This document shows, one piece after another, positions 47,939-58,449 of a DNA stretch of 64,000 nucleotides. A program made the position numbers and the translations under genes. The notes beneath the pieces are model-generated. The model was not told the origin of the DNA and ran no database searches. It saw nothing but the letters and a program-made list of their open reading frames with translations. Every line of letters starts with the position of its first letter. Within the stretch, counting starts at the first letter, position 1. The DNA is from Drosophila persimilis (lineage: Eukaryota; Arthropoda; Insecta; Diptera; Drosophilidae): the NCBI RefSeq assembly GCF_003286085.1, contig NW_020825324.1:1612001-1676000 (forward strand), in the 5' to 3' direction.

Positions 47939-48426
47939 ATGGGAACCACAATGTCGTCTCTTCGTCACTTCTCGGGCACTCCTGCAGTGACGCGAGACCT
48001 CGGCCAAGACAAGGAGGATGAGCCACTCTGCCCGATCGCCGCGTGCAACTAGCAGGAAGCCCACTCCCACTTGCTAAACCACATAATGAGTGCCCACATG
48101 GACGGGGAGCCCAGGGTAATCGTGCCCCTAGGCCGGGACCTGTGCGTGGCCGCTGGGATCTAGCCGTGCCGGAGCGAGACTTGACGTTCAGTGTCCAAGA
48201 GATGAGTCTCCATGTGCCCGTGCTGGTGACGGTATGCAGAACCCGTCCGATGACCCAGTCCGAATAAGAGAGGGGACGTCTTCCGTCAGTCCCTCTGGAG
48301 ATCATCAAAAGCGATCTGAAATGCGCGGCCGCCGTATGCTGCGGAGCTTCAGCACCGGAGAGGCTGTGCGACTCTGGGCAGTACGCTGTTTTCCTCGAGA
48401 TGGTGCAGCCCAAACTTTCAAATTGA
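47939..48426 (+). pseudogene. broken DUF4729-like gene
   Basis: The ATG at 47939 opens a frame with a Cys-x4-Cys/His-x-HLLNHIMSAH zinc-finger-like motif (LCPIAACN then HLLNHIMSAH). This resembles the start of Drosophila DUF4729 proteins. A TAG interrupts it right after the second Cys, and the frame stops again at GI-stop (about 48161). In a shifted frame the downstream sequence reads LHVPVLVTVCRT, which matches the HLPVLV-x-CRT core of the DUF4729 family as I know it. A third frame continues to a Cys-rich end (CDSGQYAVFLEMVQP) stopping at 48424-48426. At least two nonsense and two frame changes make it a pseudogene of a fast-evolving insect family. The family call rests on remembered motifs. 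Confidence 0.5.
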
Positions 48427-50171
48427 ATATCTTTGAACTTGTGCACATTATCGGAGAGCCGAACAAGAAAACTAATCCGCAAATTTTTGCGGGTATCGTT
48501 TGGGATGAAGATTGTGGCTCAGCTGCTGCCGCAGTTGGTGGCCCACTAGAGTGCGTTGAAATCTGTTGGGGCATGGGCTGGGCTGGGCGTGGCTGGGCTT
48601 GGCACCTTGGCGCACAAATTGAAGCCAGTTTATGGGTCACATTTGGCAAGGCGGCTGGGCTCGGCTCGGCTCGCATTATTGATTCCGCTTGCCAGCTTTA
48701 TTGCCCCTTTTTCTGGGGCATCACTTTTTTACGGCCGCAGCAGACTCGCTCGCAACAACAACGTCCTCCTGAAAACAGGACGCAGAAGGAACGGACGGAC
48801 AGAGCGGATACAACTGAGGCTGCAAATGTGCCATAAATTGCTGTCTTTTATGTTTTCATGTTTTGGCAGGCATTCAGACAGGCCATGCCACACGCCACAC
48901 GGCACAGTCAAAGTGGCACAGATCAAATCAGATCCGATCGGATCGGAGGCGGGAGTTTTAAGTGATTTTTGCGTTCCAATAATACCCGAATTCACGTTGC
49001 CAGAACTATCCACATTATTGCATGCTAAGGGAAACCTGCTGCTGCTCAGTTCAATTTCAGGCGAACCGTAGAAGCCAACTGGCAAACTCTTGACTTTAAG
49101 CTGCAACGGCAATCAGAGGCAAGGGGGCAAGAAAACAAACAATGGCAACGGCTGGCGATGCTCTGGCTGCTTGACGTCCCAATATAGCGCGGCGACATGT
49201 TTACGATGCATTTGTATCTGCTCCGTACAACATATTCACCCCACCCCACCGCACTCTTTGGCCTGCCCGGGTAGCCGTATGCCGTATGCCGTATTCCTGT
49301 GTTCCTGTATTCCTGTATTCCTTCTGTATGCTCTCACATGTTGGCATTTTCATTGAGGGAAAATCAGTAAAGTCGGCGCAAGGATTTCAAATTCCCATTC
49401 CCATATGAAGCTCTTTGTGTGTGTCCAATGTCCAATGTCCACCCGTCCACTCGTCCGGTCGTCTACGTGTGCGTGCTCCAAAAAGGAGAAACATCCCTAG
49501 GGCGGGGCAACGACAACGATGAGGACACATAAAGGCTAAATTGGACCCTGAATGGGCGCTGTGGAAGACATTGCCTGGCCAATGGACAAACACTCAAGTC
49601 ATTTAGAGCCCGTCCACTCTCAGGAACTGTCTCGAAAAAATATCTGTCCACCGCCAGGGCCTATTGAATTGGAAAATTCAATGGATACGTGTATAACCAT
49701 ACCATTGCGGGGCCCCACTACAAGTCTATAATTACGCACTCTTCGTCTCGAATGGAATTGATCTCTGATATGGGATTTCCTCAACCCGTTGCCGTTCTCC
49801 AATCCTCAAAGGAGCAGGAGCAAAGAGAGAGGACATCGACACACAGAACGTGTTAACATAAAGGCTGAAACGTGTAGCACGGCCAAGTGGGGAGGGGACC
49901 CATCAGGGCGAGGAGTCGTGCCATGCCGCCTGTCAAAACTTTTTGCTTCTATTTCCTCTCTCTTCGCATGGACTCTTGTTGCCAGTGAAGGTGTAGCAGG
50001 TAGTCTCATGCTGTGGCATCAACACCTAACTCTGGGGATTGGATTACCCTTAGTTCGGTATCGCAGGTTGCATAGTTTTCCGTTCAAAGTTCTACGTATG
50101 TGAATCATTTTAATTGGCCTTTATTTCTTCGTATATTCTTATTCGTGGAGACCTTGGAAATATATGCACAG
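48427..50171. other. spacer with no supported gene
   Basis: Mixed-composition DNA with GGCTGGGC-type low-complexity near 48570-48605 and repeated GCCGTAT/TTCCTGT words near 49275-49325. ORFs of up to 171 codons show no domain and overlap each other on opposite strands. Confidence 0.45.
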
Positions 50172-50252
50172 ATTTATTGAACAGTACTAGTGGAACTTTT
50201 AAGAACATTCTCTTACATTCTTGCATATTTTGAAAAAATTGCCAGATCTTTT

Positions 50253-50871
50253 CTACAGTGCTTCCAGGGATCGCTGAAGATTCACATGTGAATAGGCGTT
50301 GGGTAGTCCTTCGACGGTATGTTGAATGTGGCCCAATATCAATGCCTGTATGTCACCGTTCTCGCAGATCCTGTGAAATCGAACGGGTGTAGTCAACAGG
50401 CAGCCCGTTTCGTTGGGAAGATAGAATAAATTTCGAGCCGACTGCCATCACATGTACATACATTACCCGTTTGGTCACCCTCGACGATATTTTTTGGTAT
50501 AAATACGTGGAATAAGCTTGCGACCTCTTGCATTCGCTTTGCCTCTGGCATTAGAACCAGGAAAAGGGGTCCCGTCCCTGTTCCACATTCAGATTAGGTG
50601 ACGCATTCTTTATCTCGGGACGAATATCGAATATATATTTCGACGAGCGTCCGCTGCTTGGGGGATTCACAATGACAGCGCCGGCACCATCGCTCTTGCG
50701 AAGAGCCAGCTACGTGTAGCTGCGCAGAGGCCGTGTGCCGCGCATGCCCAGTTGCCTCATGGCTTTTGCCAAGTCCGACTTAAGCATAGGTTTTTCCATG
50801 GAAGTAATCGGTTGCATAATGCCCTCAATATTACTGCCATTCCTGTTGGCGTACTTATTGTTTTCCTGCAT
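50253..50871 (-). pseudogene. broken protein-coding gene of unidentified family
   Basis: The minus-strand ATG at 50871 (after a plausible 3' splice site TTTATTCACCCAG) starts a protein-like frame, MQENNKYANRNGSNIEG. It meets one in-frame TAG after about 53 codons but stays coherent beyond it (KSDGAGAVIVNPPSSGR). One base-shift near 50553 continues as LFLVLMPEAKRMQEVASLFH, and a second near 50430 as NLFYLPNETGCLLTTPVRFH. It ends at a stop at 50253-50255. An AATAAA on the minus strand (50172-50177) supplies a poly(A) signal. Amino-acid composition is that of an ordinary folded protein across all segments, about 200 residues in total. I do not recognise the family. No introns are apparent inside, so a decayed retrocopy is possible. 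Confidence 0.45.
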
Positions 50872-51016
50872 GTCTTCTGGGTGAATAAATAAAGAGAAAA
50901 CAACATCGCCATCTTACATATCGATCACAATATGAGTCGATAGTTTGAGGTATGGGCACACTCTTAATTGGACAACCCTGGATTAAACTTCTGAGCCGCG
51001 AAACCTTAATAACTGT

Positions 51017-51199
51017 ATGACTAGCTGCAAAAGCGGAGAAAACTCGATGGTTGCGGGCACCGATGTTTTCGATATTTTGAGAGCAATGTGCGCACAGTTC
51101 AGGCGCATTGATGAGTGGAATGGCCGTACCTTTTATAGATATACCATGGTCTCAAACCAACTGGCAACACTGGTCCTGATCAATAACACCGAAATGTAA
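51017..51199 (+). CDS. possible 60-residue ORF or gene fragment
   Basis: An ATG frame of 60 codons with good protein-like composition (DVFDILRAMCAQFRRIDEW then YRYTMVSNQLATLVLINN). No domain recognised, no nearby AATAAA, and the frame upstream is closed. It starts about 150 bases from the start of the minus-strand broken gene. It could be a small gene, an orphan exon or a remnant of a duplicated gene. Confidence 0.3.
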   Translation: MTSCKSGENSMVAGTDVFDILRAMCAQFRRIDEWNGRTFYRYTMVSNQLATLVLINNTEM

Positions 51200-51779
51200 C
51201 AGCGCAATCGTAGCCATTCTCACATGTATTCTACAATATTTATAAAGAACTGGCGCTGCGCGGGTGTTTCTTTAAAGGGAGATGGAGATGTTTGTGAGTG
51301 GATTGCTGACGGCTGCCGTAAGATATGGTTATTATTAAGTTGAAGACAGAATCTTGCACCCAGAAGACATTATAAGGAAGACAAGGTACGTGAGATGTAC
51401 ATATATATGTGCATATGTATGTATGCATGTGCACATAAGACGAGCGCGTGGATGTTGCGTCACCCCAAATCGGAAAGAGGATGTATGTGCTGTGTTTCTG
51501 GGGTTCTCGAACACATTTAAAGGGAATTCCTGTTCGGTATGAACTTAATGCACATTTAAATGCGGCTTGGGGCGGGTGGGCGTTTGGTCGGTGGCTGCCC
51601 TGCCAGCTACTTGGGTACTTGGTCGCAGTCGCAGTCTGTTTGCCCAACTTTTCTGCTGACTTTTTAGACTTAAAGTCAAATATTTCATTTGGAAATTCCT
51701 GGCGACGAGGCGAGAATGAAATGTGAAAATTTCCCTTCTCTTGCGCTTCCTCTCCCCCTCTCTCTATTACTATTTGCGC

Positions 51780-51814
<35 letters not shown>

Positions 51815-52805
51815 TGCGATGGCAGCGAAACACATTTTTCTAACTGTGACCCTGCAACCAGCTCTGCCCCGTGCCTCCTGCCCCCTGCAACCTGCACCCC
51901 TTTGGCGGCTGCTTAAAAACTATAAATTAAGTTTACAACTTTTCCGCACAAACTTTTTCCTCTCATCCCATCACATCCCATCTCGTCTTGTCCCCTACCC
52001 GCTGCCTGTTTATTTTCGCTGTTCTATCACAGTGTGACAAAATGGCATTGTCCGGGTCCGGGTCCGGGTCCGGAATCGGAATCTCTGTTTCCCTTTCTCC
52101 ATGGCTGTCTGTCTCCGTTTCTCCCTGTATCTATCTGTCCTTGCTGCTTCCCCATTTCCATTTCCATCTTCATTTCTCTATCTCTGCTTGTGCCACAGAC
52201 AGAGGAGTAACCGAAATGTATGTCAAGTGTTACCAGAAGCAACTTTGACATCCATCATTTGGCTTCTGAGTCACTTGTTGACCTTTGTTTGCAACACGAC
52301 ACGAACGAGACTGGAACACCACCACCATCTGGGGGGGAGTGCGGGTGCCGTCACCTGACAGCTAATCAAAATGTCGCACAAAGTTCATTAACAACATTTT
52401 CCAGTCAATTGTCTTGTCCAGGCATTCGACTCGAGTCGACGGGCAGGACAGTGCAACAATATGTCTGCACCTGCCACTGGCACTTTGCCCCTGCCTCTCA
52501 CTTTGTTAACAGCCTGGTCATAAGGCTGTTTGTCTTTCACATCGGCGTGTCGATGACTGCGAGACAGTGCCCCGACAATTCATTGCTAGGCAAATCAGGT
52601 GAACTTAACGAACTGTTACTGGCGGACAGACGGACAGATGTCATTTGGTTAGCCCATGAACATTTATGTCGGTTATGTTCCAGTCACAGGTCACAGATCT
52701 CAGGAGGAAAAGGGAATGGAGGACCTAAGCTTAAGAACATCCATAACAACAACAATTTCAGATAGCAGACTTTGACTTGGCAAATGCCAGAGAGAAGGAC
52801 AATAA
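51200..52805. other. microsatellite-rich spacer
   Basis: Contains a (GT)n run at 51782-51812, GTCCGG units at 52050-52072 and pyrimidine-rich stretches. ORFs here translate these tracts. No gene supported. Confidence 0.5.
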
Positions 52806-53102
52806 AGGGATCTAGTATTGGGTAGTATTTCCTCTTTCGCTGGCACCTTTTGTGTAGCAATAATCTTGGCTTTTATAAATCCAATTTCTAAATTTCTTGA
52901 TATTGCAACTCCTTTTAGATGCAGAGCCTTTGATGGAAGAAACAGACAAGAAGAACACGACCAAAGGATCATCAATATTTATGTGCACGCCATTAGCAGC
53001 ATAGCTTATTCCTGCATTTCCTATTTCCAAGAGGATGAGTTTCTGGCGCTCTTCTCACACGCACAAAAGCGCAAGCGGGTCAAGGATATTATGCATATGT
53101 GA
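52806..53102 (+). CDS. possible coding exon or fragment, unidentified
   Basis: A frame open from 52806 to a TGA at 53100-53102 has no early ATG. Its last 50 codons look protein-like (YFQEDEFLALFSHAQKRKR, ending DIMHM). A 3' splice-site-like CTCCTTTTAG ends at 52918, immediately before the more protein-like part. This could be a terminal exon of an unseen gene, a decayed gene piece or chance. Confidence 0.22.
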   Translation, partial: RDLVLGSISSFAGTFCVAIILAFINPISKFLDIATPFRCRAFDGRNRQEEHDQRIINIYVHAISSIAYSCISYFQEDEFLALFSHAQKRKRVKDIMHM

Positions 53103-55372
53103 GTGGGAAAGTCGAAACAAAGGCGAGAGAATGGATGGGATGGGAGTCAATGGAGTGCTTCTGCCGGCTGTGCCATACCAAAGACAGATGCCATCGTCAC
53201 CCTCTCTCTCTCTCGTCATCATCATCTGTACCGGTATGGGCATCTGCATCGCCATCTGCAGCATCATTGTTGTGTTCCCCACTCGAAAGTCGCACAAATG
53301 AACGCGTAATTGTTTGCACATGAATACATTGAGTAAATATTTGCAAACACATTCAGCAGCAACTCCAACTACAGGCTCTCTCTATCTCACTCTAGGTACT
53401 GCTGCATTCTGAGGCATGCCCCATCATCATCATTTGCATGTCGTGGCATGGACTTGAGCTGCATTGCCAAGTCAGAGAAGGCAGGCCTTAATCTGCTTAC
53501 CTTGCCTTGGTGACAGACATTTCTTTTCACCTTTTGAAAGCATTGAAAGCATTGCAGATGCTGCAAACGGTGTGGCTGTGGGTGGGACTGGGGCACAAGA
53601 TCAACTCGGTGGAGAGTGGAGAGTGTAGAGGAATCTCGCTGGCAAAGTTGCTGAATTGCTTCGCAGGGCTTTGCTTTAATTACGGTATGCCCCGGACTTT
53701 GAGAGCACAAACAAATTGCAAATTGTTTATGGCATGCAAATTAATCAAATCTCTTTCTCAATTAAGCCATGCCAGGCAGACCGCCCGGCAGTCGAGCAGG
53801 CGAGAAATGCAGGCAAAGCGAATCGCCTGATGACCCGAGCAACGAGAAACCAACGAGAAAATGCACAAATATTCCACAAGTTGTAGCCAAGCCATGGACC
53901 AGGGCTAAAATGCATAATTTATATGGGGAGCATGCTCAGCATCACTCTCGCCACAACATGGCGCTGCATGGCAGCTAAGGCTATGATGTGTCCTCCGATG
54001 ATACCCTGTGACACCTATCAGTAGGAAGCGATGATCATGAGGAGCAGAATAATTCTCGTAGGTATGTATAAATACTATGAATATTTTGGCTTCCCTTAAG
54101 CTAACGTTCATTCACGATTGTCTTTCAGTCACGTCCATCAGTCATCCCTTACCCTGTTCAGTTGCTGCTTAATTCATCAAGTTGTTACAAAGTTTCGAGA
54201 ACCCATAGAAAAACGAGTGAACTCGATATCCCATCCCGTCAGTCAGGCAGGATCGAAACTCATCGATGGCAGAGTGCGATTCCGATTCTGACTACGACTC
54301 CGACTCCGACTCGCAAGCAATTCAACTTTCCAAACTGAATAACTCTGCCTAAAACTGCCCGTATGGATGGCATAGGGCTTCGGTTCGTAAGCCAACTTCA
54401 TGTAATTGAGTGTAAACTTGTCGGAGCATTTATTTAATGCCTAATCAAGTGATGTGTAACACATGACTTATCCACTTTCCCTGCTAAACGGAGTTGCTCT
54501 CTCTCTCTCTCTCTCTCGCTCACGATGGATTGCATATAGAGCAAGTGATAGAGAAAGGATGAGCAGAGTTGGGATGTGTTGAATGTGCTGTGTTAAGCCA
54601 AAGTGTTGTGTCAGTTGTAGCTTGTCAAAAGTTGTGTTGTGTTGTCCAATTAGCATAATTTCTTGACTTAAGTTTGGCCTTCAGCCTCGCTTCTTCAGAG
54701 GGCCAGTAACACTATCGGCGTCAGTATCTAAATTGCCCAAAACTATTCGGAATTAACTTAAAGTTTGCCTTAAATTGTTCTTCAGTTTGGCTGAAAGTTC
54801 GAGGAAAACTATCCCATATCCCATATGATGGCATTTTCCGCTTATGTGGATTCTGGCTCATTAAAGAACGAATTGTAATTATTTCAGATGTTCCATAGGA
54901 GCAGCAATTAATCACTTGGATCTTCCTCGGATTGGTCGGATTGGAGAATGGGTCTGCTCCAGCACGAGGAAAGTTCGTTTCTGGTATGTAAACGGGCCTT
55001 CTCATTTCTGAATGCCTTCTAATCCTTTCTCCCCAATCCACAGCCGCAGGACCCATCGAGAGTCCCATTTCCGGTGACAATCGCAGTCACTACTACCAGC
55101 TACCGATGATGTTGGCACGGGAAGGCGATGCGCTTCCGAAAGGAAGAGAAAAATCAACAGCTGGCAAAGAGCGAGCCAGAGCCAAGGTCGTTGCACAGCT
55201 CTCTCTCTCTCTCTCACTCTGTCTTTCTCTCTTCACCACGTGCCGTCAGGCATTGCGGCGACGGAGCACGAGACGATACGACTCGGCACGAGAAAAAACT
55301 CACCACTAAACGAGGAGGCGAGGCGCCTCCGTGCTGGGACGCCACTGTCACTGCCACTGCCATCGCCTCCAT
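53103..55372. other. spacer with no supported gene
   Basis: Holds (CT)n runs at 54498-54517 and 55199-55217 and CGACTC units near 54285-54312. The second (CT)n run is about 160 bases upstream of the candidate promoter at 55373 and could be a GAGA-factor site. No coding region accepted. Confidence 0.45.
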
Positions 55373-55406
55373 TCAGTTTAACGTCGAACTCTGCTGCTGC
55401 CAGTTG
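55373..55406 (+). promoter_or_regulatory. candidate Inr + DPE core promoter
   Basis: TCAGTT at 55373-55378 is a perfect Drosophila initiator (TCAKTY), giving A+1 at 55375. AGTTG at exactly +28 to +32 (55402-55406) matches the DPE consensus RGWYV. (CT)n/GAGA sequence lies about 160 bases upstream and no TATA box is seen. The promoter points right, but no coding exon follows directly, so the gene's coding part would lie further downstream, possibly beyond the window. Confidence 0.4.
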
Positions 55407-56060
55407 CCTGCGCCAAACAGCCACGGAACCAGCCAGATTCAGCCAGCCATTCAGTTAGCAATTCAGGCTACCATCTCGAAGCCATAGTCATAGCCAACCA
55501 GTCAGCCATTCGAACAATCGCCGAACAGCGACAGGTCGTGACGTGTGTCCTAGTGCCAAGAGTAGTGTCCCTCACTTTGCGGTGATTCGTACAGACAGTC
55601 GGTCAAGTGTCTCGCAGATAATTGTCATCATTTTTAGCCCGAATCGTGATTGTTTTTGAGCGGAAAATACACACGGAATTACTGCTGCTGTCTGCTGCTG
55701 CGGCACAAATAACAAATGCCGATTTGTCTCTTTTGGGCAGAGTGAAATTATACGATTGCTTTTTGTTGTGCTTTTTTTTCGGTGTTTCCTGCCGGCTCAT
55801 CCCGCGCCACAGACACAGTGCGTATGATTAATATTCAATGAAAAAACTGTCCATCGAAGCGTGAAAGAAAATAAAAATAAGAAAACAGCAAAAGTGTAAA
55901 CTGAGCGGCAGAAGATAAGCAACAGCCATACGAACGACAATCCAAAACCAAAGCCAAAGCCAAGTCCAAATCGAAAGAGGGGTAACCAGAGGCAACCCGA
56001 AAACCCAATCAACCAAATAGGCTGCGGGCCAAAAGTGTGCTCCAAAGAAGGAACCAAACG
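55375..56060 (+). other. possible long noncoding 5' UTR exon
   Basis: Downstream of the Inr+DPE pair the sequence has the look of Drosophila leader RNA: CAGCCA-rich, then A-rich with AAAGCCAAAGCCAAG words, and no long ATG frame. A 5' splice site CCAAACG|GTTAGT at 56060/56061 could end the exon. The same GTTAGT donor type is used in the Tfb4-like gene nearby. Exon boundaries are inference. Confidence 0.28.
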
Positions 56061-56340
56061 GTTAGTAAACACAAACTGTTTGTTGTCTGTTATTGTGGTG
56101 ATTTCTCTGTGTGTTTTTGGAGGAATTTGGTGAAAAGACGCCAGGACAAGCGCACTTTTCCTGCAGCAATAAAACGAATGAATGGTAATCTTTAACCGCT
56201 TTTGTACTTTACTCAGCATACATTGACATACGAATGTTTTCAGTGTTACATAGGATTTAAATACTGCAATTTGATTTCTCGGAATAGAATATGAATTCAA
56301 ATTCGAGTATGTGCCAGAGGAATTCTTGCCAAAACGTTAC

Positions 56341-56680
56341 GAGTGTGTCTCTTGCGCTAAAAGGTTCAATAGTAGCGTATTAACCTTTCAGCGATCAAGA
56401 GTTAATTCTTTAACAAAATATATATAGGGTTTTGAGTGTTTCTCAAGCGCTAAAAGGTTCAATGGCGATGTGGAACCTTCTGCCGCTTGGGCGCCATGTA
56501 TCGATTATAACTAATTGATTGTCTTTTTGTATGATTTCCAATGGAAATGTGTGGAGCGTATACGCAACTTTTGGCCACATTTTGGCCTTCGCTTAGATGC
56601 CACATTGTGTAAAGGGCGTATGTTGTAGCGCCAAAAGGTTCAATGCTAATCATGAACCTTTTGAATGAACTTGTTATGTT
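56341..56680. repeat. array of three related hairpin units (GCGCTAAAAGGTTCAAT)
   Basis: Units 1 and 2 begin GAGTGTGTCTCTT and GAGTGTTTCTCAA, 93 bases apart, and both continue GCGCTAAAAGGTTCAAT. A third unit at 56627 reads GCGCCAAAAGGTTCAAT. Each is followed by a complementary arm. Hairpin 1 pairs 55-66 with 82-93 (56355-56393) at 11 of 12 positions. Hairpin 2 pairs 56445-56460 with 56473-56488 at 13 of 16. Hairpin 3 has an 11-base perfect stem (56632-56642 with 56653-56663). Loops differ in sequence. A weaker partial copy (GCGCTAAAA) is at about 56792. The array lies next to the 3' end of the Tfb4-like gene. Role unknown. Confidence 0.7.
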
Positions 56681-57027
56681 AGAGTGCGTTTCTGTAGAGT
56701 GTGAGCCCATGAGTTGATTGAGTTGCATTTGGTTGTGTTATTAGATCCCGCACACAGTGTAAAGGTGTTTGAGAGTAAGGTTGTCTTTGGGGCGCTAAAA
56801 TCTTAGAAGTGCCCGCACATGGTCAGGTGTAAGTCTACATCTGGGGCGTTGGTTATGCGTACAATCGAGTGGACGCGTCTTGCGGAGGGATTTCCCGTAT
56901 TATTTAGTTGCACACGTCTCGCGAGCTGAGATTCCAAAATGTGGATCAACTTGGGCTTCTGCGCAGATAAGGATAAGATAAAGCGGATATGCTTTTAGTA
57001 TCACACTTCTAATCGTTAAATTATTCG

Positions 57028-58362
57028 TTAAATTATTACCTCTTTGGTCCACATCACAATGCCGTTCTGATAGGTGTCCTTGCATGTGATCGCTCCAGTG
57101 CCCGTTGGCTGTTTGGTCTCGCTGATAGATCAATGAGTGAAAATGGGGAAAGTCAGATAAAATACAGATACTACTAACCGACAGTCATCGCAGTAGGGTG
57201 AGTGTTTGCATAGCACTGCAGGAGAGATCGCACAAGATTAGTTCCTGTATAATTCTGTAGGAGGAAGAGAAGAAACCCAGAAACTCACCGAGCTTGCACT
57301 TGCCGCACACGAACCCAATCTTATTGCCAAAGCCGTGGCAGGCACAGCGTGCCGGCACCGTAATGTGGGACCTTGGAGACTTGATCAAGTACGTTGGGTA
57401 CAGAAAATGGTCAACTAGGTCGCCAGACAGACTCATCGTGTCGTTGGTGCAGAAGTAGAGGCCATCGGTGGTGTCCGTGGCACGCTGCAGCGGCAGCTGC
57501 TTCGGCACCTTCACGCCACACACGTTGATGGTCACATTCGTTTCCAAGGCCTCCTGGATCACATTGTCGTAGTTCTTGTAGACATCCTCGTGCAGAACTG
57601 ATCCGGTGACAATGAGAATGCGCCCTTGGACGCTGCGTCCATGGGATGTGTCTGGGATCTGGCGACGACGCTTCTGGATGTAGCAAAGAGCCAGGCCGAG
57701 GGACTCGGCTAGAAGCGAGGACTTCTTATCCTCGTTCAGCTTTTCGATGGAAAATTCACGCTTCAGTTCCGCCTCGACCTTAGTCGAAACTGCGTACTCC
57801 ATGGTCTTGATCGTGTCCAGTTGGAAGTCGTACGTGGTCAATGGTTCATCAATGGAATGAGCCAGCATTCTGAGGAAATAGCTGTGAAAGGAGCGTCCAA
57901 GGGGAGAGGACTCTGCGTTTACTTACACAATGCTCCTGGAGCACGCGATGATCCCCACCTCGTTGTGCGGTCTCTCCAGCAGATGGCCATTGGCCAGCAC
58001 CATGGAGGCGTCCACCACATTCAAGACCATGTCTACTTTCCCCGGCTGAATGTAGCTCTGTCCGTAATCGATGTCCAAAATGAGCACCAAAATATGGACA
58101 TCTTCTGAATCTACAATACACGGGCAATCGCCGCACACCAATAATGTTTCCGTTCCTCTCCCACCATCGACAATAGACAATTGCAATGTCACTTACCCAA
58201 ATTACTGGTACGCATCTTAAAGAAGCGGCGATTTGCGTCCATACCAGCAGTCGACATTTGATTGCCGCGTTTCTCATTGCTCTTCTTGATCTCCGCTTCA
58301 GTTTTTGAGCTCTCCATTTTCTTGATGGAAACATTTAAGGTATTAGATCGTTGTGCTTCCAT
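57028..58362 (-). CDS. diverged Tfb4/p34 (GTF2H3)-like TFIIH subunit
   Basis: Five exons on the minus strand: 58362-58197, 58110-57927, 57869-57289, 57215-57179 and 57121-57028. Introns are 86, 57, 73 and 57 bases, all GT-AG and all joined in frame, giving 353 residues. Tfb4/p34 is a core TFIIH subunit used in transcription initiation and nucleotide excision repair. The vWA-like domain starts at about residue 57 (DSEDVHILVLILDID) and keeps ANGHLLERPHNEVGIIAC and SLGLALCYIQ. The C-terminal zinc module is intact: C292-x-C294, C305-x2-C308, C313 and C319-x2-C322, with GFVCGKCK and SPYCDDC matching the family. The 56-residue N-terminal extension is not typical. Divergence is strong, so this looks like a duplicate and not the principal Tfb4. 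An alternative last splice (GAG|GTAATA at 57040/57039 to GCGCAG at 56959) would replace the final three residues (VII) by 51 others ending at 56803, giving 401 residues. Confidence 0.92.
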
Positions 58363-58441
58363 TTTAGATTAATTTCTAACAATTTTCGTTTTCTTTTCAC
58401 CAAATATTCTGACACCGAAAAATTCTGATGAAAGTGTTGAA

Positions 58442-58449
58442 CAGACTGA
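58442..58449 (-). promoter_or_regulatory. candidate initiator of the Tfb4-like gene
   Basis: On the minus strand TTTTCAGTC gives a perfect TCAGTC initiator (58449-58444) with A+1 at 58447, 85 bases upstream of the ATG. No matching DPE occurs at +28 and no TATA box is seen, so the assignment is weak. Confidence 0.25.

Noticed and set aside
56632-56663. GGTTCAAT words as tRNA B-boxes
   Set aside because: No matching A-box, acceptor stem or cloverleaf could be built; the words sit in simple hairpins.
57849-58334. 161-codon minus-strand ORF across the start of the Tfb4-like gene
   Set aside because: Reads through introns in a different frame from the spliced protein.
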